64,000 nucleotides of DNA, taken from positions 1 to 64,000 of the forward strand of contig NZ_QGSY01000161.1 in assembly GCF_003857035.1 (NCBI RefSeq). The letters run 5' to 3'. Origin of the DNA: Micromonospora arida. GTDB taxonomy: Bacteria > Actinomycetota > Actinomycetes > Mycobacteriales > Micromonosporaceae. Made by a program: the position numbers and the translations under genes. Positions 27,082 through 35,339 of this stretch are shown here, piece after piece (position 1 is the stretch's first letter; each line of letters begins with the position of its first letter). The notes beneath the pieces are model-generated. The model searched no databases and was not told the DNA's origin. It saw only the letters and a list, made by a program, of their open reading frames with translations.

Positions 27082-28053
27082 GTGACCGAGAACTCTTTGG
27101 ACACGGCGGGCCGGCAGGCCGCCGCCGACCAGGCCAGTGGTGCGCGAGCAGCCGCTGCCGGGCCCGGCAGCGTTGGTGCGGGGGACGGCCTCGACGGTGC
27201 GGCCTCGTCCACGGTGGCGATACCGCCACCCAGCGGCGGCCGTCCACCACGTCCCACGCTCGGTCGCCGGGCGGTGACCTTCGCCGACTCGCTCTGGCGC
27301 CCGGCGCTGGTGCTCGCGGTCTTCTTCGCCGCCTGGTGGTTCGTGGCGGCCCGCGAGTACGTCCCGAACTACCTGGTGCCCACCCCCGGCCAGGTGTGGG
27401 AGACGATGACCACCCAGTGGTCGGAGCTGGCCCGGCACACCCTGGTCACCCTCTACGAGACGGTGCTCGGCTTCGTGCTGGCCGCCGCGTTGGGTCTGGT
27501 CACCGCGGTCGCCATCGCCTACTCCCGCACCCTGGACAAGGCGCTCTACCCGATCGTCCTGTTCGCACAGGTCATTCCGAAGATCGCCATCGCTCCGCTG
27601 CTGGTGGTCTGGTTCGGCCTCGGCCTCACCCCGAAGATCATCCTGGCGGTGCTCATCGCGTTCTTCCCGGTGGTCATCTCCGGGGTGGCAGGGCTGCGCT
27701 CCACCGACCCGGAGTTGCTCGACCTCGCCGCCACGATGGGCGCCGGGCCGTGGCGCACCTTCCGCAAGATCCGCTTCCCGAACGCGTTGCCGCACCTGAT
27801 GGCCGGCCTGAAGGTGGCCGTCACCCTCGCCGTGGTCGGCGCCGTGGTCGGTGAGTTCGTCGGCGCCAGCGAGGGGCTCGGCTATGTCCTGTTGCTGGCC
27901 AACGGCAACCTCGACGCCCCACTGCTGTTCGCCGACCTGATCCTGATGTCGGCCATCGGCATCGTCCTGTTCGTCCTGGTCGAGATCGCCGAGGCACTGC
28001 TCATTCCGTGGCACGCCAGCCGTCGGGCCGGCGTGTCCCTCACCACCTCCTGA
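27082..28053 (+). CDS. NitT/TauT-type ABC transporter permease
   Basis: Inner-membrane permease of 323 residues, SsuC/TauC class, with about six membrane helices after a 70-residue hydrophilic Ala/Pro-rich head. The EAA-type loop that contacts the ATPase is LLDLAATMGAGPWRTFRKI. GAGGAGG precedes the GTG at 27082. It is followed directly by its binding protein and ATPase, so the order is permease, receptor, ATPase. Confidence 0.93.
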   Translation: MTENSLDTAGRQAAADQASGARAAAAGPGSVGAGDGLDGAASSTVAIPPPSGGRPPRPTLGRRAVTFADSLWRPALVLAVFFAAWWFVAAREYVPNYLVPTPGQVWETMTTQWSELARHTLVTLYETVLGFVLAAALGLVTAVAIAYSRTLDKALYPIVLFAQVIPKIAIAPLLVVWFGLGLTPKIILAVLIAFFPVVISGVAGLRSTDPELLDLAATMGAGPWRTFRKIRFPNALPHLMAGLKVAVTLAVVGAVVGEFVGASEGLGYVLLLANGNLDAPLLFADLILMSAIGIVLFVLVEIAEALLIPWHASRRAGVSLTTS

Positions 28054-28076
28054 CCGACCCCATCACGGAGGCACCG

Positions 28077-29081
28077 ATGAAACGCACCGCCACCACCATC
28101 CTGGCCACCGCCGCCCTGCTCCTCGCCGCCACCGGCTGCGGTGGGGACGATCCCGCCGGCAAGACCGGCGCGGACGGCAAGAAGCAGGTCACCCTCACCC
28201 TCAACTGGGTGCCCTACGGCGAGCACGCGCCCTTCTACTACGGCCTGCAGAAGGGTTACTACTCCGCCGAGGGCATCGACCTGAAGATCCTGCCCGGCAA
28301 CGGCTCGGGCAACACCATCAAGCAGGTCGCCCAGAAGCAGACCGACTTCGGGTGGGCGGACAGCCCGGTGCTGCTGAAGTCGGTGGCCAGCGGCATGCCG
28401 GTGCGCAGCCTCGGCGCGTACCTGGAGAAGGGGCCCTCCTCGGTGGAGTTCTTCACCGAGGAGAACATCAAGACACCGGCCGACCTCAAGGGCAAGACCG
28501 TCGGCGGCACCCCCGGCGACGCCCTCTACGCCACCTTCCCGGCCTGGCTTGAGAAGAACGGCCTCAAGAAGGACGACGTCAAGGTGGTCAACGTCGACGC
28601 CGCCGGCAAGATCGCCGCCCTGGCCGAGGGCAAGGTCGACGCCATCATGGGCTTCTTCCACGACCAGGCGCCCACCATCGAGAGCAAGACCGGCAAGAAG
28701 GTCGACGTGCTGCTCTTCGCCGACTACGGGATGAACCTGCTCGGCACCGGCCTGATCGCCAACACCCAGACCCTGCAGAAGGACCCGGAGTTGGTCCGCA
28801 AGTTCGTCCGGGCCACCCAGAAGTCCTGGGCCGACGCCGCCCGGGACCCGGCCGGCGCGGTGAGCGCGATGACGGCTCTGGCCGAGAACGAGCCGGCGCC
28901 CGAGGTGCTCACCAAGCAGCTCACGCTCAACATGCCGCTGATCGGCGCGGACGGCCCGCCCGGCGTGAACACCGAGGCCCAGTGGACCGAGACCATCAAC
29001 CTGATGTCCCGCTACGCCGAGCTGAAGGACCCGGGAGCGCCCAGCGCGTACTGGGACTCCTCGTACGCGGCGCAGGGGTGA
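28077..29081 (+). CDS. ABC transporter substrate-binding lipoprotein (NMT1/THI5-like)
   Basis: Receptor of 334 residues with a lipoprotein signal (lipobox LAATGC, Cys21). The body has the NMT1/SsuA-like fold: TLNWVPYGEHAPFYYGLQKG, then DFGWADSPVLLKSVASGMPV and KTPADLKGKTVGGTPGD. Relatives bind pyrimidines, sulfonates or riboflavin-type molecules, so the imported compound may be a ring or heterocycle rather than a free sugar. CGGAGG precedes the ATG. Confidence 0.92.
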   Translation: MKRTATTILATAALLLAATGCGGDDPAGKTGADGKKQVTLTLNWVPYGEHAPFYYGLQKGYYSAEGIDLKILPGNGSGNTIKQVAQKQTDFGWADSPVLLKSVASGMPVRSLGAYLEKGPSSVEFFTEENIKTPADLKGKTVGGTPGDALYATFPAWLEKNGLKKDDVKVVNVDAAGKIAALAEGKVDAIMGFFHDQAPTIESKTGKKVDVLLFADYGMNLLGTGLIANTQTLQKDPELVRKFVRATQKSWADAARDPAGAVSAMTALAENEPAPEVLTKQLTLNMPLIGADGPPGVNTEAQWTETINLMSRYAELKDPGAPSAYWDSSYAAQG

Positions 29082-29085
29082 CCCG

Positions 29086-29880
29086 GTGACCGCCGCGCCG
29101 GCAGCCACCGGCACCGCCATCGGGATGTCCGGGCTGACCGTCCGGTTCACCACCCGACGGGCGCAGACCACCGCGTTGGACGACGTGTCGCTGGACATCG
29201 AGCCGGGCGAGTTCGTCACGATCGTCGGCCCGTCCGGCTGCGGCAAGTCCACCCTCCTGAAGATCGTCGCGGGGTTGGTCAAGCCGACCAGCGGTGACGT
29301 GTCGCTGTTGCAGCGCCCGGTGCGCGGCCCGCAGAAGGAGATCGGCTTCGTCTTCCAGAAGGCCGCGTTGCTGGAGTGGCGCGGTGCCCGAGCCAACATC
29401 CTGCTCCAGGCCGAGATGCGCGGCATGGACCGGGCGCAGGCGGCCCGCCGCGCCGACGAGCTGATCGAGATGACCGGCCTGACCGGCTTCGAGAAGGCGT
29501 TGCCACACGAGCTGTCCGGCGGCATGCAGCAACGGGTGGCGCTCTGCCGCGCGCTGCTGCACTCCCCACCGGTGCTGCTGATGGACGAACCGTTCGGCGC
29601 CCTGGATGCGCTGACCCGGGAGCAGATGAACGCCGAACTGCACCGGATCTGGCGGGAGACCGGGACCACTGTGGTGCTGGTCACCCACTCCATCGCCGAG
29701 GCGGTCTTCCTCGGCACCCGGGTCGTGGTGATGAGTCCCCGGCCCGGCCGGATCATCCGCACCTTCTCGGTCGAGCTGCCGGCGCACCGCGACTACGCGC
29801 AGGTGATGTCGGATCCCCGCTTCGACCGGCTCGCCACCGACCTGCGTGGGTTGCTCGGCAGCGCGGCCGCCAACCACTGA
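29086..29880 (+). CDS. NitT/TauT-type ABC transporter ATPase
   Basis: ATPase of 264 residues with Walker A GPSGCGKST, signature LSGGMQQR, Walker B VLLMDEPFGALD and switch His in LVTHSIAEAV. The GTG start lies four bases after the receptor gene stop. It energises the permease at 27082. The family is usually nitrate/taurine/sulfonate type, but the neighbours indicate an organic carbon source. Confidence 0.94.
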   Translation: MTAAPAATGTAIGMSGLTVRFTTRRAQTTALDDVSLDIEPGEFVTIVGPSGCGKSTLLKIVAGLVKPTSGDVSLLQRPVRGPQKEIGFVFQKAALLEWRGARANILLQAEMRGMDRAQAARRADELIEMTGLTGFEKALPHELSGGMQQRVALCRALLHSPPVLLMDEPFGALDALTREQMNAELHRIWRETGTTVVLVTHSIAEAVFLGTRVVVMSPRPGRIIRTFSVELPAHRDYAQVMSDPRFDRLATDLRGLLGSAAANH

Positions 29881-29918
29881 GCGCAGATCGGCACGACCAG
29901 CACGACGGAAGGAACACC

Positions 29919-31070
29919 ATGACCCGCAGGTCGATCGGCATCATCGTCAACGGCGTGACCGGACGGATGGGCTACCGGCAGCACCTCGTCCGGTCGCTGC
30001 TGGCCATCCGTGAATCCGGTGGTGTGGCGTTGGCCGACGGCACCACCATCTGGCCGGAACCGGTCCTGGTCGGGCGCAACGAGACGAAGCTCCGGGAGCT
30101 CGCCGAGCGGCACGGGCTGACCGACTGGACCACCGACCTGACCTCGGCGCTGGCCCGCGACGACGTCGAGATCTACTTCGACGCGCAGGTCACCCAGCAA
30201 CGGGAGAAGGCGATCCGGCAGGCCATCGAGGCCGGCAAGCACATCTACACGGAGAAGCCGCTGGCCGAGGACACCGCGGCGGCCCTCGACCTGGCCCGGG
30301 CGGCGGACGCGGCCGGCGTCCGCACCGGTGTCGTGCAGGACAAGCTCTTCCTGCCCGGTCTGCGCAAACTCAAGCGCCTCATCGACGGCGGCTTCTTCGG
30401 CCGGATCCTCTCGGTGCGCGGCGAGTTCGGGTACTGGGTCTTCGAGGGCGACTGGCAGCCCGCTCAGCGGCCGTCGTGGAACTACCGGACCGAGGACGGC
30501 GGCGGCATCGTGGTCGACATGTTCCCGCACTGGCACTACGTGCTGGAGGAGCTGTTCGGCCGGGTCACCGCCGTCTCCTGTGTGACCGCCACCCACGTGC
30601 CCGAACGGGTCGACGAGGCCGGTCACCCGTATGCCGCCACCGCCGACGACGCCGCGTACGCCACCTTCGAACTCGACGGCGGGGTGATCGCGCAGATCAA
30701 CTCCTCCTGGGCCGTGCGGGTGTACCGCGACGAGTTGGTGGAGTTCCAGGTCGACGGCACGGAGGGCAGCGCGATCGCCGGCCTGCGCAACTGCCGGGTG
30801 CAGCACCGGGCGGTCACCCCGAAGCCGGTCTGGAACCCGGACCTGCCGGCCACCGAGGACTTCCGCGCCCAGTGGGCCGAGGTGCCCGACAACGAGGAGT
30901 TCGACAACGGCTTCAAGGTGCAGTGGGAGGCGTACCTGCGGCACGTGGTGGCCGACGAGCCGTTCCGGTGGAACTTCCTGGCCGGCGCGCGCGGCGTGCA
31001 GCTCGCCGAGCTGGGGCTGCGCTCGGCCCGCGAGGGCGGTCGCATCGAGGTGCCGGAGCTGCACTCATGA
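29919..31070 (+). CDS. Gfo/Idh/MocA-family oxidoreductase
   Basis: NAD(P)-dependent sugar or inositol dehydrogenase of 383 residues. It has an N-terminal Rossmann fold (IIVNGVTGRMGYRQHLVRSL) and the family EKP motif in HIYTEKPLAED; the second domain has GGIVVDMFPHWHYVLEELFG with the likely catalytic His. GGAAGGA precedes the ATG at 29919. Its stop overlaps the DUF993 gene. It probably oxidises a hydroxyl of the pathway substrate. Confidence 0.93.
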   Translation: MTRRSIGIIVNGVTGRMGYRQHLVRSLLAIRESGGVALADGTTIWPEPVLVGRNETKLRELAERHGLTDWTTDLTSALARDDVEIYFDAQVTQQREKAIRQAIEAGKHIYTEKPLAEDTAAALDLARAADAAGVRTGVVQDKLFLPGLRKLKRLIDGGFFGRILSVRGEFGYWVFEGDWQPAQRPSWNYRTEDGGGIVVDMFPHWHYVLEELFGRVTAVSCVTATHVPERVDEAGHPYAATADDAAYATFELDGGVIAQINSSWAVRVYRDELVEFQVDGTEGSAIAGLRNCRVQHRAVTPKPVWNPDLPATEDFRAQWAEVPDNEEFDNGFKVQWEAYLRHVVADEPFRWNFLAGARGVQLAELGLRSAREGGRIEVPELHS

Positions 31071-32218
31071 GCGCCGAGGTGGTGCTACCCGGCGGACGGC
31101 GACACCGACTCGCCGGGGGTGGCGGCTTCGCCCGCCCGGCCGCGCCGGCGACCAGCCGGATCGCGTACGCCGCCGCTCACGTGGTCGCCGACCCGGGCGC
31201 GGAGAACGTGCCGGGTGCCCCGGCTGCGGTGGACTGGGACACCACCCTCGCCTTTCGACGGCACCTCTGGTCGTACGGGCTGGGGGTCGCCGAGGCGATG
31301 GACACCGCCCAGCGGGGGATGGGGCTGGACTATCCGGCCACCCGTGAGCTGATCCGGCGCAGCGCCGCCGAGGCCCGTGCGGTCGACGGGCGGATCGTCG
31401 CCGGGGTCGGCACCGACCAGCTGCCGGTCGGCCCGGCCACCCTGGCGGCGGTCACCGCCGCGTACGCCGAGCAGCTCGACGACGTCCGCGCCGCCGGCGC
31501 CCGGCCGGTGCTGATGTGCAGCCGACACCTGGCCGCCGCGGCCCGTGGCCCGGAGGACTACCTGCGGGTGTACGACGAGCTGCTGAGCGCCGCCGACGAA
31601 CCGGTGGTGCTGCACTGGTTGGGTCCGATGTTCGATCCGGCGTTGACCGGCTACTGGGGTGCGGTCGACCTGGACCTGGCCGCCGACACGGTGATCGAGC
31701 TGATCAAGGCGCACCAGTCCAGGGTGGACGGCATCAAGGTGTCGCTGTTGGACGCCGACCGCGAGGTCGCGTTGCGCCGCCGCCTGCCGGCCGGGGTACG
31801 CCTCTACACCGGTGACGACTTCCACTACCCGGAGCTGATCCGCGGTGACGAGGTGGGTCACTCCGACGCGCTGCTCGGGGTGTTCGCGGCCATCGCGCCG
31901 GCCGCCGCTGCCGCGCTGGCCGCCCTGGACCGGGGGGACCTGACGGCGTACGACGAGATCTTCGGGCCCACCGTGCCGCTGGCCCGGCACCTGTTCGCGG
32001 TGCCGACCTGGCACTACAAGACGGGGATCGTCTTCCTGGCCTGGTTGGCCGGGCACCAGGACCATTTCACGATGGTCGCTGGCGCGCAGTCCGGCCGGTC
32101 CCCGGTGCACCTGGCCATGCTGCTCACCCTGGCCGACGCGGCCGGGCTGCTGCCCGACGCCGACCTGGCCGCCGCTCGCGCCCGAGCGCTGTTCACCGTG
32201 GCGGGGGTGGCCCAGTGA
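31067..32218 (+). CDS. DUF993 family protein (dihydrodipicolinate-synthase-like TIM barrel)
   Basis: Protein of 383 residues, coupled by ATGA overlap to the dehydrogenase and by GTGA to the isomerase. The strand pattern, VVLHWLGPMFDPALTGYWG and VDGIKVSLLDADREV with a Lys where the DHDPS/NAL superfamily has its Schiff-base Lys, suggest a class I aldolase or dehydratase. The family is annotated only as DUF993, so a retro-aldol step is inference. Confidence 0.85.
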   Translation: MSAEVVLPGGRRHRLAGGGGFARPAAPATSRIAYAAAHVVADPGAENVPGAPAAVDWDTTLAFRRHLWSYGLGVAEAMDTAQRGMGLDYPATRELIRRSAAEARAVDGRIVAGVGTDQLPVGPATLAAVTAAYAEQLDDVRAAGARPVLMCSRHLAAAARGPEDYLRVYDELLSAADEPVVLHWLGPMFDPALTGYWGAVDLDLAADTVIELIKAHQSRVDGIKVSLLDADREVALRRRLPAGVRLYTGDDFHYPELIRGDEVGHSDALLGVFAAIAPAAAAALAALDRGDLTAYDEIFGPTVPLARHLFAVPTWHYKTGIVFLAWLAGHQDHFTMVAGAQSGRSPVHLAMLLTLADAAGLLPDADLAAARARALFTVAGVAQ

Positions 32219-32340
32219 GCGCGAGGAGTGAGCCGGTTTTGCGAGCCCCGCAGTCGCGAGCAGAGACCAGCCCAGTGAGCGCGAGGAGTGAGCCGGTTTT
32301 GCGAGCCCCGCAGTCGCGAGCAGAGACCAGCCCAGTGAGC
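32211..32340 (+). repeat. Tandem 60-bp repeat on a stop/start junction
   Basis: Two identical 60-base units (32211-32270, 32271-32330) are followed by a ten-base partial third unit (CCCAGTGAGC). Each begins with CCCAGTGAGC, the overlapping stop of the DUF993 gene and GTG start of the isomerase gene. The internal core (32228-32261 and 32288-32321) nearly matches the element at 63067-63100. Each unit is 20 codons and leaves the frame open. Confidence 0.95.
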
Positions 32341-33138
32341 CTCGCGCGCTTCTCGTTCAACCAGGCGACCGCCCAGCGCTGGCCGCTGCCCGAGGTGGTT
32401 GCCGGGTGCGTGGCGGCCGGTGTACCGGGCATCGGCCTGTGGCGGGAGCCGGTGGCCGAGTACGGGTTGGCCCGCTCGGCGAAACTGGTCCGCGACGCCG
32501 GCCTCGCCGTCACGTCGCTGTGCCGGGGCGGGTTCTTCTCCGCCGACGACTGGCGCGCGGAGAACCTGCGGGCCATCGAGGAGGCCGCTGCCCTCGGAGC
32601 CCCGGAGCTGGTGCTGGTCTCCGGTGGGCTGCCGGCCGGCAGCCGGGACGTCGACGGCGCACGACGTCGGGTCGCCGACGCGATCGGCGAGCTCGCCCCG
32701 CACGCCGAGGCCGCCGGCGTACGGCTGGCCATCGAGCCGCTGCACCCGATGTTCGCCTCCGACCGGTGCGTGATTACCACCCTCGGCCAGGCGCTGGACG
32801 TCGCCGAGCGGTTCGACCCGGCTGTGGTCGGCGTGGTCGTGGACGCGTACCACGTCTGGTGGGACGACACGGTGTACGCGCAGATCGCGCGGGCCGCCGC
32901 CCGGATCGCCGCGTTCCAGGTCTGCGACTGGGTGACCCCGCTGCCGGAAGGGGTGCTGCTCGGCCGGGCGCTGCCCGGCGACGGCTGCATCGAGCTGCGT
33001 CGGCTGCGCGAGGCGGTGGACGCGGCCGGCTACGTCGGCCCGATCGAGGTGGAGGTCTTCTCCGCCGAGGTGTGGGCGCGTCCGGGCGCGGAGGTGCTCG
33101 ACGCGGCGATCGCCGGCTACCTGCGCCACGTTGCCTGA
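32215..33138 (+). CDS. Sugar phosphate isomerase/epimerase (xylose-isomerase-like TIM barrel)
   Basis: AP endonuclease 2/xylose-isomerase-type barrel of up to 307 residues. The core starts LARFSFNQATAQRWPL; metal ligands are likely in AIEPLHPMFASD (Glu) and VVDAYHVWW (Asp, His), with a late Glu in GPIEVEVFS. There are three in-frame GTG starts (32215, 32275, 32335) because the first 40 residues are two copies of a repeat-encoded 20-mer (SARSEPVLRAPQSRAETSPV). The 32335 start gives the conserved domain without the repeat and is the likely ancestral one. The stop overlaps the permease TTG start. Confidence 0.9.
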   Translation: MSARSEPVLRAPQSRAETSPVSARSEPVLRAPQSRAETSPVSLARFSFNQATAQRWPLPEVVAGCVAAGVPGIGLWREPVAEYGLARSAKLVRDAGLAVTSLCRGGFFSADDWRAENLRAIEEAAALGAPELVLVSGGLPAGSRDVDGARRRVADAIGELAPHAEAAGVRLAIEPLHPMFASDRCVITTLGQALDVAERFDPAVVGVVVDAYHVWWDDTVYAQIARAAARIAAFQVCDWVTPLPEGVLLGRALPGDGCIELRRLREAVDAAGYVGPIEVEVFSAEVWARPGAEVLDAAIAGYLRHVA

Positions 33139-34312
33139 CGTCCCCGAGCGGCGGTGGCCGGCGGCGGTCGGTGCCTGGCTGGGCATCGGCACCGCACCCG
33201 CCACGCTGGTGCTCGGTGCGGCGATGGCCGCCCGACACGGCGGCGCGGTGCCGGTGGCCGGGCTGCTGGTCGGCGGGGTGCTGATGGCGGCCCTGCTCTG
33301 GGGGCAGGGCCGGATCGGGCTGCGCCGGCCGCTGGGCGACGGCGGGACGTTGACCGCGGTGCTGCCCGCGTACCTGGGGGACACCTCGCGGCTGCTGCTG
33401 GCGGCGGTGCTGGCCGTGTCGATGGTCGGTTGGAACGGGTTCAACGTCGGGCTCGGCGGAGCCTCGCTGGCCGCGCTGACCCACCTGCCGGGCTGGGCCG
33501 GGCCGGTGCTGCTGGAGATGGCGGTCCTCGCCGTCTCCTGGGCGCCGGCCCGGCTCGGCAACCGGGTCGCGGTGGTCACCACGCTCAGCGCGGTGGTGCT
33601 GGTCGGCTGGTGCCTGACGGTGCTTCCACCACCCGGTGCGCCGGTCCGCCTCGCTGGCGGCGGGCTCGCCGACGCCGCCGCGCTGATCGGGTACGCGGCC
33701 GTGTTCGCGCTGCGCGCACCAGACTTCAGCGTGGGCCTTTCTCGAAGGCGGGACCTGGCCTGGTGCGTGGGGCTGCTGATCGGGCCGGCGCTGCTCGGGG
33801 TGCTCGCCGGGGCCGGCCTGTGGCTGCGGACCGGCTCGGCCGACGTGGTCGCGCTGCTCGCCGCCGGCTCGGGGCTGGCCGCGTACGCGAATCTGTTCGT
33901 TGCGGTGGCGGTCTTCGCGGCGGCGCTGACCACCACGTACTCCGGTTCCCTGGCGTTGCGTGGTCTGGCTCCCCGCCTGCCGGCGCGGGCGGCGATGCTG
34001 CTCGTCGCGGTGCTCGGCGGGATGCTGGCGGTGGCGCGGTTCGACCGGCTGGTGCTGCCCTGGCTGACCCTGCTGGCCGCGGCGTTGCCGGTGCTGGTGG
34101 TGCCGATGGCCGTGGAAGCCGCGGCCCGTCGGAGCGGTCGTGCCCCGCGTACCGTGCCCGCCTGGTGCTGGGTGCCGCCGGCGCTGCTCGCGGTGGCCTG
34201 CACGCTCGCCGGTGTGGGTGTCGCCCCGCTGCTCGGTCTGGCCCTGGCCGCGGCGTGCACAGTGCTCTGGCGCCGCCGAGGGGGCGCGGACCACTCGGTT
34301 GGCGGCGCTTAG
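33131..34312 (+). CDS. Polytopic membrane permease (NCS1/cytosine-permease-like)
   Basis: Membrane protein of 393 residues with about eleven or twelve hydrophobic segments and almost no loops. The start AVGAWLGIGTAPATLVLGAAM resembles nucleobase-cation symporters, but the match is loose. TTG at 33131 overlaps the isomerase stop by eight bases, so it belongs to the operon. It could import a second pathway substrate or an N-heterocycle. Its stop overlaps the convergent lipoprotein gene by four bases. Confidence 0.7.
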   Translation: MPDVPERRWPAAVGAWLGIGTAPATLVLGAAMAARHGGAVPVAGLLVGGVLMAALLWGQGRIGLRRPLGDGGTLTAVLPAYLGDTSRLLLAAVLAVSMVGWNGFNVGLGGASLAALTHLPGWAGPVLLEMAVLAVSWAPARLGNRVAVVTTLSAVVLVGWCLTVLPPPGAPVRLAGGGLADAAALIGYAAVFALRAPDFSVGLSRRRDLAWCVGLLIGPALLGVLAGAGLWLRTGSADVVALLAAGSGLAAYANLFVAVAVFAAALTTTYSGSLALRGLAPRLPARAAMLLVAVLGGMLAVARFDRLVLPWLTLLAAALPVLVVPMAVEAAARRSGRAPRTVPAWCWVPPALLAVACTLAGVGVAPLLGLALAAACTVLWRRRGGADHSVGGA

Positions 34313-34833
34313 CGGGTGGCGTGCGAGCCGTGGTCGCTGACCTGGGCATCGAACCAGTGGTGCAGTGCGTCGCGGAGCCCCGCGTCGTCCGTGGCGTAGG
34401 TGGCGCGTGCACCGTCGGGAATGGCTTCGTACGTGATGGTGATCCGCCCGCCGTGTGCTCGAAGCGTTGCCAGGCCGGGCATCTCGGTGCCGTGGATGCG
34501 GGCCGGGTCGCTGAAGTCACCGCGCCGGAACCGCTCGACCTCGGCGCTCACATGCTGTTGGACAAGGGTGATCTGGGTGCTGTCCCGGGGGTCGTCGGCG
34601 ACCACGGTCTGCACGCCGCCGGTGTCGGTCCTGGTGAAGCGGTGTGTGGTGCGCTCCAGGTCGAAGGGCATGACCGAAGCGCCTCGCTCGGCGACGTCGG
34701 CCTGTCGATTCGAGGTGGTCGTTGTCGGTGTCGACGGTGCCGAGTCGTCGGCGCAGCCGCCGTTGAGCGCGGCGGCAGCGACGGCCACCAGGAGCAGAGC
34801 CCGAGGGGGACGAGGGTGGTCAGAACGGTTCAC
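34309..34833 (-). CDS. Conserved secreted lipoprotein of unknown function
   Basis: Lipoprotein of 174 residues: Arg-rich start, hydrophobic ALLLVAVAAAAL, lipobox LNGGC, then a Thr/Ser linker and a soluble domain of about 115 residues (DLERTTHRFTRTDTGGVQTV; HHWFDAQVSDHG). The GTG at 34833 has GGAGG seven bases upstream and overlaps the end of the marR-type gene, so the two are coupled. I recall close relatives being labelled aspartate carbamoyltransferase, but no carbamoyl-phosphate motif is present, so that label would be wrong. Confidence 0.82.
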   Translation of the reverse strand: MNRSDHPRPPRALLLVAVAAAALNGGCADDSAPSTPTTTTSNRQADVAERGASVMPFDLERTTHRFTRTDTGGVQTVVADDPRDSTQITLVQQHVSAEVERFRRGDFSDPARIHGTEMPGLATLRAHGGRITITYEAIPDGARATYATDDAGLRDALHHWFDAQVSDHGSHATR

Positions 34834-35257
34834 CGGTGGCCTCCGCGAGGGTCTGGAGCGCACGCACCACTGACGCGCGCTGGTCGTCGGGAACGCGATC
34901 GAGCAGGGCGGTGAGCCGGGCCCGACGGGCGTCGGCCTGTCGGGCGGCGGCCGTGGTGCCCGCGGCAGTCAGCAGAAGCAGGACGCCGCGACCGTCACCC
35001 TCGGCTGTCTCCCGGTGCACCCAGCCCCGGTTGACCAGGTTGGTGACCAGGCGGCTGACGCTGCTCTTCTCCAGACGCAGCCGGCGAGCCAACTCCACCT
35101 GCCGGATCTGCCCCTCCCGGGCGATCTCCACCATGGCGTGCGCCTCGGAAACCGGCAGCGGCTGCCCGCAGGGAGTCCGGTCGGGCTGATGGAGGCCGAA
35201 GTTGCGGACGAACCGCATCAGTGCCTCCTGCGCCGCGTCGAGCTCGCCAGTCTGCAT
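34820..35257 (-). CDS. MarR-family transcriptional regulator
   Basis: Winged-helix regulator of 145 residues: QVELARRLRLEKSSVSRLVT is the recognition region and VHRETAEGDGRGVLLLLTAAG the wing. The ATG at 35257 is chosen because the product then starts at the family N-terminus; this start lies inside the first of two operator-like repeats (35256-35296), which implies autoregulation. It diverges from the two-domain acetyltransferase. Confidence 0.92.
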   Translation of the reverse strand: MQTGELDAAQEALMRFVRNFGLHQPDRTPCGQPLPVSEAHAMVEIAREGQIRQVELARRLRLEKSSVSRLVTNLVNRGWVHRETAEGDGRGVLLLLTAAGTTAAARQADARRARLTALLDRVPDDQRASVVRALQTLAEATGEPF

Positions 35258-35296
35258 GGTTCGACGGTACAACCAGATGGTTCGACCGTGCAACCA
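35256..35296. promoter_or_regulatory. Two tandem MarR operators overlapping the marR start
   Basis: ATGGTTCGACGGTACAACCA (35256-35275) and ATGGTTCGACCGTGCAACCA (35277-35296) are direct repeats, 18 of 20 identical, 21 bases apart (two helical turns). Each is an imperfect palindrome with TGGTT/AACCA ends. The first covers the marR start codon. Confidence 0.75.
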
Positions 35297-35339
35297 TTGT
35301 GGAGAGAACCCGCATCTGAGCCCCCACGGGAGACATGGC

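Noticed and set aside
34309-34833. Aspartate carbamoyltransferase
   Set aside because: The protein is a 174-residue lipoprotein without the carbamoyl-phosphate motif or the size of the enzyme.
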